This document shows, one piece after another, positions 20,820-27,377 of a DNA stretch of 27,377 bases. Made by a program: the position numbers and the translations under genes. Below the pieces are notes generated by a model. That model ran no database searches. It was not told the origin of the DNA and saw only the letters and a program-made list of their open reading frames with translations. Position 1 is the stretch's first letter. Each line of letters begins with the position of its first letter. Source of the DNA: SCTG01 sp036005325 (GTDB taxonomy: Bacteria; Nitrospirota; Nitrospiria; Nitrospirales; NS-4); the NCBI GenBank assembly GCA_036005325.1, contig DASYQR010000035.1, positions 1 to 27,377 of the forward strand, read 5' to 3'.

Positions 20820-23429
20820 CTACTGTTCTTTCCCCAACCGTTCCTTGATCTCCGCCAGCTTGTTCATGGCCTCGAGCGGGGTCATGCCGAACAGGTCCAT
20901 CTGGCGAACCTCTTCCAGAATCGGATGGGGTGCCGGAAGAGTTGGGTCGGGTGTTGGAGGTGGAGGGGCGTCAAGCCCCGTTGAGTCGGCGTTTTCTTCC
21001 GACGCTCCGCTTTCCAGTCTCGCCAGGACTTCGGTCGCTCGTGCGAGGACGCTTTGCGGTAGGCCGGCCAATCTGGCCACGTGAATGCCGTAGCTACGGT
21101 CTGCTCCACCTTCCACGATCTTGCGCAGGAACAGAATTTCTTCCCCGCGCTCTCGCACCGCCACGTTGTAGTTGCGAACGCCGGGATGCGTGCGCGCCAG
21201 GTCCGTCAACTCGTGATAATGCGTCGCAAACAATGTTCGGGCGCCGACCCGGTTGCGATCGGCCAGATATTCGGCGACGGCCCACGCGATGCTCAGTCCG
21301 TCGAACGTGCTGGTGCCCCGTCCGATCTCGTCCAGGATGATCAGGCTTCGCGCCGTCGCGTGGTGGAGGATATTGGCGGTCTCGGTCATCTCCACCATGA
21401 ACGTGCTCTGGCCCTCCACCAGATTGTCCGCGGCCCCGATCCGCGTAAAAATCCGGTCCACCAGTCCGATCACGGCGGATTTCGCCGGCACGAAACCGCC
21501 CATCTGGGCCATCAGCACGATGAGCGCCGTCTGCCGCAGATAGGTGCTCTTGCCGGCCATGTTGGGGCCGGTGATGACCAGGAGTCGCTGATCCGTCCCG
21601 CCGAGAAGCACGTCATTGGGGATGAAGCCGCCGGAGATGTTCTGGCGTTCGAGGACCGGGTGGCGACCGTCTTTGATGATGAGAGTGTCGTCCACGATCA
21701 GATCTGGCCGGCAGTAGCCACCCTCGGCGGCGGTTTCGGCCAGCGAGGCTGTCGCATCGGCCAGGGCCAGCGTGCGGGCCAGAGCCTGCACACGGGAGGC
21801 CGCTGCGGCGGCTTCGCGCCGGAGGGCGTCGAACAATTCATACTCCAGCCCTCGCAGGCGGTCTTCAGCCCCCAGCACCTTGTCTTCGAGGGCCTTCAAC
21901 TCCGGCGTGATGAACCGCTCGGCGTTGGCGAGGGTCTGCTTGCGGATGTACTCCGTCGGCACGCGCGGCAAGTTTGGATTCGTGATTTCGAGATAGTAGC
22001 CGAACACTTGGTTGTACCGGATTTTCAACGAATCGATGCCGGTGCGCTGCCGTTCCTGTATTTCGATCTTGGCGATCCAGGCCTTTCCGTCCCGGCTGAT
22101 CGCGCGCAGCTCGTCGAGGTCGGCGTTGACCCCTTCGCGAATCAGACCGCCGTCTTTCACTGAGGCCGGGGGATCCGGACGCAGGGTGCGATCGATCGTG
22201 CCGGCCAACTGCGCGAGGTCTTCCCAGGACTCGGCGCGCTCGCGCAGCAGCGGGGCTGTGCAGGCAGCCAGCAGGCGATTGATTTCGGGAACAGCCCCGA
22301 TCGAGTCCTTCAGCGCGTCCAGATCGCGGGCATTGGCAACACCCAGGACTATGCGGCTCATCAGGCGCTCGAGGTCCGACACGCCGCGCAAGGCCGTTCG
22401 GAGGCGGCTCCGTCGGTCCAGGCTGCCGTGGAGATCGGCAACGGCTGCCTGTCGCGCGGCGATGCCCGCCAGATCGGTCAGGGGATGGAGGATCCATTCC
22501 CGCAACAACCGGGCCCCGAGCGGCGTGACGGTCCGATCGAGGACGCTGAGCAGGGTGCCGTCCACCTGTCCGTCCGCCGCGCGCCGGACCAATTCGAGAT
22601 TGCGCTGGGTGGCCCGGTCCAGGATCATCGCGCTGCCTCGCGCGTACAGTTGCATGCGGGCCACATGCGCGAGGGACGCGCCGGGTTGGGTATCCTTGAC
22701 GTACTGCAGCAGGGCCCCCGCGGCCGAGACGGCGAGCGGTTTGTCTTCGCATCCGAAGCCGGCCAGGGAAGCGACCCGGAAATGTTCCAGGAGGAGCGTG
22801 CGTGCTGACGCGGTGTGGAACGCCGATCCCGAGACCGGCGTGATGGCGGTCGGTGTGAAGCTAAGGACGGTACGGAGCTGGTCGGCCTGGTCGTCCGGGA
22901 TCAGGATCTCGCGGGGCTCGATCCGCAGCAGTTCGTCGCGGATCGAATCCGTCCAGGGCGCGCCCAATACCAGCACACGGAATTCGGCGGTGGACAGGTC
23001 CAGCCAGGCAAGACCGGCGCCGGACGCACCGGGCGCGAGCGCGGCCAGGTAGTTCGGTTCTCCCGCCGCCAGCAAATCCGGCTCGATCAGGGTGCCCGGT
23101 GTGTAGACGCGCACGACTTCGCGCCGGACGAGGCCTTTCGCGGTCTGGGGATCCTCCACCTGGTCGCAGATCGCCACCGAGCGGCCCGCGCGCAGGAGCT
23201 TCGCGATATAGCCGGTGGCGGCGTGATAGGGCACGCCGCAGAGGGGGACTTGGTCGGCCTTGTTTTTGTCGCGCGAGGTTAGCGCGATCTCCAGCAGGCG
23301 CGAGCCCTCGACGGCGTCCTCATGGAACATCTCGTAGAAGTCCCCGACTCGGAAAAACAGGAGCGCGTCCGGGTAGCGCTGTTTGACCTGCCGGTACTGC
23401 CGCATCAGCGGACTGAGGTCAGGGGGCAT
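20820..23429 (-). CDS. mutS: DNA mismatch repair protein MutS
   Basis: The 869-residue mismatch-recognition ATPase has the Phe-x-Glu mismatch wedge at F31/E33 (RVGDFYEMF), which marks MutS1 rather than MutS2. The connector, lever and clamp domains follow. The ATPase domain has Walker A GPNMAGKST at 621-629, ILDEIGRGTSTFDG (Walker B and signature) and FATHYHEL. The C-terminal tail ends with GMTPLEAMNKLAEIKERL. ATG 23429 is chosen because GGAGG lies about 6 nt upstream; a GTG at 23450 would add seven residues. The start overlaps the upstream lapA-like gene by 11 nt, and it is the last gene of the minus-strand cluster. No mutL is in the window. Confidence 0.97.
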   Translation of the reverse strand: MPPDLSPLMRQYRQVKQRYPDALLFFRVGDFYEMFHEDAVEGSRLLEIALTSRDKNKADQVPLCGVPYHAATGYIAKLLRAGRSVAICDQVEDPQTAKGLVRREVVRVYTPGTLIEPDLLAAGEPNYLAALAPGASGAGLAWLDLSTAEFRVLVLGAPWTDSIRDELLRIEPREILIPDDQADQLRTVLSFTPTAITPVSGSAFHTASARTLLLEHFRVASLAGFGCEDKPLAVSAAGALLQYVKDTQPGASLAHVARMQLYARGSAMILDRATQRNLELVRRAADGQVDGTLLSVLDRTVTPLGARLLREWILHPLTDLAGIAARQAAVADLHGSLDRRSRLRTALRGVSDLERLMSRIVLGVANARDLDALKDSIGAVPEINRLLAACTAPLLRERAESWEDLAQLAGTIDRTLRPDPPASVKDGGLIREGVNADLDELRAISRDGKAWIAKIEIQERQRTGIDSLKIRYNQVFGYYLEITNPNLPRVPTEYIRKQTLANAERFITPELKALEDKVLGAEDRLRGLEYELFDALRREAAAAASRVQALARTLALADATASLAETAAEGGYCRPDLIVDDTLIIKDGRHPVLERQNISGGFIPNDVLLGGTDQRLLVITGPNMAGKSTYLRQTALIVLMAQMGGFVPAKSAVIGLVDRIFTRIGAADNLVEGQSTFMVEMTETANILHHATARSLIILDEIGRGTSTFDGLSIAWAVAEYLADRNRVGARTLFATHYHELTDLARTHPGVRNYNVAVRERGEEILFLRKIVEGGADRSYGIHVARLAGLPQSVLARATEVLARLESGASEENADSTGLDAPPPPTPDPTLPAPHPILEEVRQMDLFGMTPLEAMNKLAEIKERLGKEQ

Positions 23430-23754
23430 CCTCGTCCTCCGGATTCTCACGCATCACGAGCGGAGAGCGGGCGAGCGTGGGGGTCCGTGGGGGGCGCAGG
23501 CGGTCGAGTTCTTCCTCGGCGAGATGCAGCGCGTTGCGCGTCCGCCGGAGCTCGATGCGCAGCTTGATCCAGGCCGGGAACAAGAGAATCCCCATGATCA
23601 GCAAACCGGTGCCGAAGGCGCTCAGGATGGGTCTGTAGATGGGCGCCTTGGAGGTGATCCCGAAGTAGTGAAGGAGGGCCTGCTCTTCATGGTTTTGGAG
23701 AAAGAACGTCACCGACAGGGCGACGAGGATCACGACGAGGATCAGACGGATCAT
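23419..23754 (-). CDS. LapA-domain (DUF1049) inner-membrane protein
   Basis: The 111-residue protein has two membrane segments (about residues 2-19, IRLILVVILVALSVTFFL, and about 42-60, ILSAFGTGLLIMGILLF) separated by NHEEQALLHYFG. A cytoplasmic amphipathic or coiled-coil helix (about 62-88) and an acidic tail follow. This is the layout of LapA_dom/DUF1049 proteins; in Escherichia coli LapA works with LapB in lipopolysaccharide regulation, but no lapB is nearby. It starts 3 nt after the HIT gene stop and overlaps mutS, so the genes are coupled. Confidence 0.85.
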   Translation of the reverse strand: MIRLILVVILVALSVTFFLQNHEEQALLHYFGITSKAPIYRPILSAFGTGLLIMGILLFPAWIKLRIELRRTRNALHLAEEELDRLRPPRTPTLARSPLVMRENPEDEDAP

Positions 23755-23757
23755 GGA

Positions 23758-24276
23758 TCATCCCCGCCGGGAGGAACGTTTCGCTCGCGGGCGCCCATCG
23801 CTGAACGCCGCCTTCAGGCGGGTGTAGGAAGCCTTGAGATGCTGGGGCAGCACGCGGGTCTCGCCCAGGAGAGGCATGAAGTTGGTGTCCGCTTCCCAGC
23901 GCGGCACGATGTGCAGGTGGATATGGTGCTCGATGCCGGCGCCCGCCACCTTTCCCTGGTTCACGCCGACATTGAACCCTTCCGGCGCATAGGCTTTCCG
24001 GATGGCCTTGATCGAGCGCTGGACCAGACGCAGCAAATCGAGCAGGACCGGCTCGGGCAGTTCATCGAGGGAGCCGATGTGTCGATAGGGCGCGACCAGG
24101 AGATGGCCGTTATTGTAGGGGTAGATGTTCATCAGCACGTAGGCATGGCGGCTCCGGTACAAGATGAACGACTTCTCGTCGTGGCGGAGGGCCGGTTTCT
24201 CGCAGAAGATGCAACCGGAGCCGCGCGTAGCCTGCTCGATGAAGGCGAGACGCCAGGGCGCCCAGAGTTGTTTCAT
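23758..24276 (-). CDS. HIT-family nucleotide hydrolase/phosphorylase (Ap4A-type)
   Basis: The 172-residue protein has the histidine-triad H118-I-H120-L-H122 (EHHIHLHIVPRW) with the catalytic central His and a Cys22-x2-Cys25 pair (GCIFC) that probably helps bind zinc. The start MKQLWAPWRLAFI and NIYPYNNGHLLVAPYRH are typical of the bacterial HIT group related to Ap4A phosphorylase. It probably cleaves dinucleoside polyphosphates or adenylylated compounds. ATG 24276 is chosen on homology and because it overlaps the tsaE stop (ATGA); the longer frame upstream has no family similarity. The C-terminus is basic (RAKRSSRR). Confidence 0.93.
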   Translation of the reverse strand: MKQLWAPWRLAFIEQATRGSGCIFCEKPALRHDEKSFILYRSRHAYVLMNIYPYNNGHLLVAPYRHIGSLDELPEPVLLDLLRLVQRSIKAIRKAYAPEGFNVGVNQGKVAGAGIEHHIHLHIVPRWEADTNFMPLLGETRVLPQHLKASYTRLKAAFSDGRPRAKRSSRRG

Positions 24277-24779
24277 GAGAGGGCCTGCGCCACCAATTTC
24301 CTCGAGCGCTCGCCTCGCGGATGGAGCGCCACTCGCCGGCGATCGTCTCCGAGATGTTCCAGCGCGATCCAGAGGTGGTCGGGAGGCAACACTGTCGGAG
24401 CCTTCTCGGCCCACTCGATCACGGTGACGCCCGGCGATTCCGTGTATTCTTCGAGGCCCAACCCGTTCACCGCGTCACGTTCCTCCAAACGATACAGGTC
24501 AACATGGTAGACCGGCAGGCGGCCGGCGTATTCGTGGATCAAGACGAACGTCGGGCTGGCGACGGCCGTGGCCGGTACGCTCAGACCCTCCGCGATGCCG
24601 CGGGCGAGACAGGTCTTGCCGGCCCCCAGAGGCCCGACGAGCGCGATGACTTCTTTCCCGAGGCAGGCCTCGCCCAGTGCCTTGCCGAGCGCATGGGTCA
24701 TCTCCGCTGAGGTGGTTTCCCGGATGACGGCTGAATCCTCCATCATAGTTGTCGCCTGCGTGAGGGGAACGGTGGTCAT
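24273..24779 (-). CDS. tsaE: tRNA threonylcarbamoyladenosine biosynthesis ATPase TsaE
   Basis: The 168-residue protein is the ATPase of the TsaB-TsaD-TsaE complex that makes t6A37 in ANN-decoding tRNAs. The Walker A motif GPLGAGKT lies at 49-56; VASPTFVLIHEY, the YHVDLYRLE block and VTVIEWAEKAP follow as in the family. ATG 24779 begins 7 nt after the nnr stop. Internal ATGs at 24746 and 24743 would give proteins nearer 155 residues; no start has a strong Shine-Dalgarno. The nnr-tsaE order is common in bacteria. Confidence 0.94.
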   Translation of the reverse strand: MTTVPLTQATTMMEDSAVIRETTSAEMTHALGKALGEACLGKEVIALVGPLGAGKTCLARGIAEGLSVPATAVASPTFVLIHEYAGRLPVYHVDLYRLEERDAVNGLGLEEYTESPGVTVIEWAEKAPTVLPPDHLWIALEHLGDDRRRVALHPRGERSRKLVAQALS

Positions 24780-24786
24780 GAACCGA

Positions 24787-26346
24787 CTAGTCTTCGGCCA
24801 GGACATCTTGCAGGGCCCAGGGAATCGCCCGGATGACATCGCCAGCGATCAGTCCCATTTCGCCTTGCTCCGATGCGGCAAGATCGCCGGCCAGGCCGTG
24901 CAGGTAGACGCCGGCACAGGCCGCGTCCCAGGCGGACAGTCCCTGCGCCAGCAGGCCCGTGATGATCCCGGTCAGGACATCGCCGGTGCCGGCCGTCGCC
25001 ATGCCGGGATTGCCGGTGGAATTGACCGCCAGGCGGCCATCCGGTCCCGCCACGATGGTGCCTGCGCCTTTGAGCACGACGCAGACGTGCTGTTCACGCG
25101 CAAGCCGCGAGGCCACCCCGAGTCTGTCCCGTTGGACCTCGGCGGGGGTGATCCCGAACAGGCGGGCCATTTCACCGGGATGAGGAGTCAGAACCAGCGG
25201 CCCGCTCGCTCGGCCCAGCATCTCTCTGTGGCCGGCCACGGCATTGATGCCGTCAGCGTCCAGCACCATCGGTTTGTTCACTTCGACCAGCAAGTTGTGG
25301 ACCAGCGTCTGGGTTTCCGGATGTGTCCCGATGCCCGGCCCGATGGCCAGCGCCGTCTTATCCGCGGCGAAGGCGCGGAGGGATTCGAGCGCCTGTTTGG
25401 ACAGCGTGCGGGCCTCCGTCTCCGGAACGGGAACGGTCATGGCCTCCAGGAGCTTGGCCTCCAGCACATCCGAGACGCTGCGCGGCGCAGCGATCGTCAC
25501 GAGTCCCGCGCCGCTCCGGAGCGCGGCCATTGCCGCCATCGCAGCCGCGCCGGTCTTGCCGGCGGACCCGGCGATAAGACCGGCATGGCCGAACGTCCCC
25601 TTATGCGCCGTCCGGTGCCGGATGGGGAGCAGGAGGCGGATGGAGGCCCCGTCCAGCAATGTCAGCGGGATCTTGGCGGCCGTGATGAGGTCGGCAGGGA
25701 TGCCGATGTCGGCCACGCAGATTGCGCCGGCGTGGTCGGGACCAACGCCCAGATAAAGTCCGCGCTTGGGACGCGCCAGAGTCACGGTGAGTGTCGCGGT
25801 GATGGCGGTTCCCAGCACGGCACCGGTATCGCCGTCGAGCCCGGAAGGCAGATCGATGGCGACGATCGGGCGACCGGAGGCGTTCATGAGATTGATCACT
25901 GCTTCGGGTACATCTTTGACCGGGGCGTTCAGGCCGGTCCCGAAGATGGCGTCCACGAGCACATCGCTGTCTTGGAAGAGAGGGCTGAGGGTTGGTGCAA
26001 CCTGGGCAGCGGTTTCCACTGCCAGGCAGCGCCCGCCGGCCCGCTGAAACTTTTTCAGATTGGCGGCGGCATCGCCCTTCAAGGCCGACGGAGCAGCGAG
26101 GAAGGCGACCCGCGCCTTGCAGCCCTTCTGCCGGAGGAGCCGCGCCACGACGAGCCCGTCCCCCCCGTTCTGGCCCTTGCCGCTGACGATGGTGACGGTC
26201 TTGCCGCGCAGCGGCCCGAAGCACCGCTCCATCTCGCCGGCCACCGCTTTGCCGGCGTTCTCCATGAGACGGAGGCTGGGAATCTTTCTCGTCTCAATGG
26301 CGGCGCGGTCCAATTCGCGCATCTCCGCGGCGGTGACGAGTTCCAT
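24787..26346 (-). CDS. nnr: Bifunctional NAD(P)HX epimerase / ADP-dependent dehydratase
   Basis: The 519-residue fusion repairs hydrated NADH and NADPH. The N-terminal YjeF_N epimerase domain (about 1-215) has GKGQNGGDGLVVARLL, VDAIFGTGL and AIDLPSGLDGDTG. The C-terminal YjeF_C dehydratase domain (about 235-510) has HKGTFGHAGLIAGS, LTPHPGEMARLFG, VLKGAGTIV and the nucleotide-binding NPGMATAGTGDVLTGII. Both active-site regions look intact. It starts at ATG 26346 with only a weak AGG upstream. It is the first gene of the compact nnr-tsaE-HIT-lapA-mutS run. Confidence 0.96.
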   Translation of the reverse strand: MELVTAAEMRELDRAAIETRKIPSLRLMENAGKAVAGEMERCFGPLRGKTVTIVSGKGQNGGDGLVVARLLRQKGCKARVAFLAAPSALKGDAAANLKKFQRAGGRCLAVETAAQVAPTLSPLFQDSDVLVDAIFGTGLNAPVKDVPEAVINLMNASGRPIVAIDLPSGLDGDTGAVLGTAITATLTVTLARPKRGLYLGVGPDHAGAICVADIGIPADLITAAKIPLTLLDGASIRLLLPIRHRTAHKGTFGHAGLIAGSAGKTGAAAMAAMAALRSGAGLVTIAAPRSVSDVLEAKLLEAMTVPVPETEARTLSKQALESLRAFAADKTALAIGPGIGTHPETQTLVHNLLVEVNKPMVLDADGINAVAGHREMLGRASGPLVLTPHPGEMARLFGITPAEVQRDRLGVASRLAREQHVCVVLKGAGTIVAGPDGRLAVNSTGNPGMATAGTGDVLTGIITGLLAQGLSAWDAACAGVYLHGLAGDLAASEQGEMGLIAGDVIRAIPWALQDVLAED

Positions 26347-26530
26347 GCTTAGCCTGGATTATCCATGAACGCTTCTACTGCAATCGCGCATACGCCGCTG
26401 CAACAGGCGGTCTCGCCGCTCAGTCGGTCACCGTACTGTTTCAAGTACGCCTTCCTCCCTCGCGCCTCCAAGCGCCTGTTTCGCTTGGCGTCTGCGCGAT
26501 TTCGTCACGAACTGTCATGGATATTCCGGG
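26347..26530. other. Hairpin-rich non-coding gap between pdxJ and nnr
   Basis: This 184-bp stretch has no convincing gene on either strand but contains several short perfect stems. These are CCAAGCG/CGCTTGG (26468-26474 with 26482-26488), CGTACT/AGTACG (26432-26437 with 26444-26449) and GGCG/CGCC (26406-26409 with 26414-26417). It resembles intergenic repeat elements seen in genomes of this kind, but copy number cannot be checked in one window. A GATAAT-like minus-strand -10 for nnr lies at 26358-26363 without a good -35. Confidence 0.45.
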
Positions 26531-27244
26531 CTACCTCAAGAGGTCTTTCATCTCCCGCACCGCCCGTTCGAGTCCAACCGACACGGCCCGGGCGATGATG
26601 CTGTGGCCGATATTGTATTCGACGATCTCGGGGATGTTCCGCAAGCGGCGTACGTTACGATAGTTGAGGCCGTGGCCGGCGTTGACCACCATTTCCAGCT
26701 TGTAGGCGGCGCGCGCGCCCTGGGCGAGGGCTTCGAACTCGGTATCCTGCTCCTTGAGCCCCGCCGCGTTGGCATACCGGCCGGTGTGGAGCTCAACGCA
26801 ATCGGCTTCCACGCGGCGGGCGGCTTTGATCTGGTCGAGATCGGGCTCGATGAAGAGGCTGACTGCGATACCGCTCTGATGCAGGAGGGTGATCATGTCC
26901 TTGAACCGGTCGCGGTTGCCCACGATGTCCAGGCCTCCTTCAGTGGTGAGCTCCTGCCGACGTTCGGGGACGAAGGTGACGAGGTGGGGTTTGACTTCCA
27001 TGGCGACGCGGGCCATCTCGTCTGTGGCCGCCATCTCGAGATCGAGCTTGGTCTGGACGATCTCACGCAGCAGCCGCAGGTCCCGGTCCTGGATATGGCG
27101 GCGGTCTTCCCGTAAATGGACGACGATCCCGTCGGCGCCCCCCATCTCCGCGAGCATGGCGGCGCGCAGGGGGTCCGGCTCGTCTCCGCCCCGCGCCTGG
27201 CGCAGGGTTGCTACGTGATCGACATTGACGCCTAGCCTAGCCAC
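26531..27244 (-). CDS. pdxJ: Pyridoxine 5'-phosphate synthase
   Basis: The 237-residue TIM-barrel enzyme condenses 1-deoxyxylulose 5-phosphate with 3-amino-2-oxopropyl phosphate in the DXP-dependent vitamin B6 pathway. Conserved blocks are GVNVDHVATLRQARGG at 5-20, VTFVPERRQELTTEGGLD, SLFIEPDLDQI, DCVELHTGRYA and VNAGHGLNYRNV. The start is GTG 27244 with AAGGAG about 6 nt upstream. acpS, the frequent downstream neighbour, is absent. The gene has its own promoter. Confidence 0.97.
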   Translation of the reverse strand: MARLGVNVDHVATLRQARGGDEPDPLRAAMLAEMGGADGIVVHLREDRRHIQDRDLRLLREIVQTKLDLEMAATDEMARVAMEVKPHLVTFVPERRQELTTEGGLDIVGNRDRFKDMITLLHQSGIAVSLFIEPDLDQIKAARRVEADCVELHTGRYANAAGLKEQDTEFEALAQGARAAYKLEMVVNAGHGLNYRNVRRLRNIPEIVEYNIGHSIIARAVSVGLERAVREMKDLLR

Positions 27245-27282
27245 GGGTGCTCCTTTCGCTGGAGGGATGCATCGCTGCGCGT

Positions 27283-27311
27283 ATTATGTCAAAACGGGAA
27301 GGGGGTCGCAA
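27283..27311 (-). promoter_or_regulatory. Promoter of pdxJ
   Basis: On the minus strand TTGCGA (27306-27311), a 17-bp spacer and CATAAT (27283-27288) form a good sigma70-type promoter. Transcription should start near 27276, giving a leader of about 32 nt with the pdxJ ribosome-binding site. Confidence 0.5.
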
Positions 27312-27324
27312 GCAAACAAACGAG

Positions 27325-27377
27325 CTACACGACGAGTTTGCTGACAGCAGAAACTACGATGAAGAGGGCGACGGCGA
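27325..27377 (-). CDS. C-terminus of a membrane protein (partial)
   Basis: A minus-strand frame runs in from the right edge to a TAG at 27325-27327 and reads AVALFIVVSAVSKLVV, a hydrophobic segment typical of a last transmembrane helix. Too little is present to name the protein. It is followed by the pdxJ promoter. Confidence 0.45.
   Translation of the reverse strand, partial: AVALFIVVSAVSKLVV

Noticed and set aside
21081..22163. 360-codon open frame antisense to mutS
   Set aside because: It mirrors conserved MutS ATPase-region codons on the other strand and has no ribosome-binding site or recognisable domain.
24568..26352. 594-codon open frame antisense to nnr and tsaE
   Set aside because: It spans two well-identified genes on the opposite strand and reads as low-similarity Gly/Arg/His-rich sequence.
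26531..27377. acpS next to pdxJ
   Set aside because: The gap downstream of pdxJ has no frame with holo-ACP synthase motifs.

Overview
The window is ordinary chromosomal DNA from a GC-rich (roughly 60-65% by eye) Gram-negative-type bacterium. Housekeeping gene order, the style of the HEAT-repeat proteins and the secreted protein pair suggest the phylum Nitrospirota (Nitrospira-like). That assignment is inference and was not tested by a search. No gap exceeds about 230 bp. I found no tRNA, rRNA, CRISPR array, insertion sequence or prophage gene.

Layout. (1) 1-5166, plus strand: five tandem genes encoding proteins built almost wholly of ~31-residue HEAT repeats (PBS-lyase type), tightly packed and probably continuing an operon that enters from the left edge. 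(2) 5192-7455: UDP-glucose dehydrogenase (minus), a two-CBS protein (plus) and an Alvin-type 2[4Fe-4S] ferredoxin (minus), with overlapping divergent promoters and a strong terminator. (3) 7683-9382, plus: a membrane-anchored DUF192 protein, a chagasin-like (I42) protein and a D-amino-acid aminotransferase, closed by a perfect intrinsic terminator. (4) 9463-19323, plus: the classical transcription/translation operon rimP-nusA-infB-ylxP(DUF503)-rbfA-truB-rpsO-pnp followed by an M16 zinc protease. The rimP start lies only 5 nt after the terminator of region 3, and the rpsO-pnp gap carries a 15-bp perfect stem-loop placed like the RNase III site that autoregulates pnp in Escherichia coli. (5) 19416-20815, plus: a promoter, two secreted proteins of unknown function with near-identical strong ribosome-binding leaders, and a terminator. 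(6) 20820-27377, minus: pdxJ, a hairpin-rich 184-bp non-coding gap, then nnr-tsaE-HIT-lapA-like-mutS with overlapping or nearly touching ends. The C-terminus of a further membrane protein lies at the right edge.

How the genes fit together. Regions 4 and 6 are information processing and repair/maintenance: ribosome maturation, transcription elongation, initiation factor 2, tRNA modification, RNA turnover, mismatch repair, NAD(P)HX repair and vitamin B6 synthesis. The least explained parts are the five-gene HEAT cluster, the best candidate here for an undescribed system (probably a cytoplasmic scaffold or assembly set), and the secreted pair at 19542-20753.
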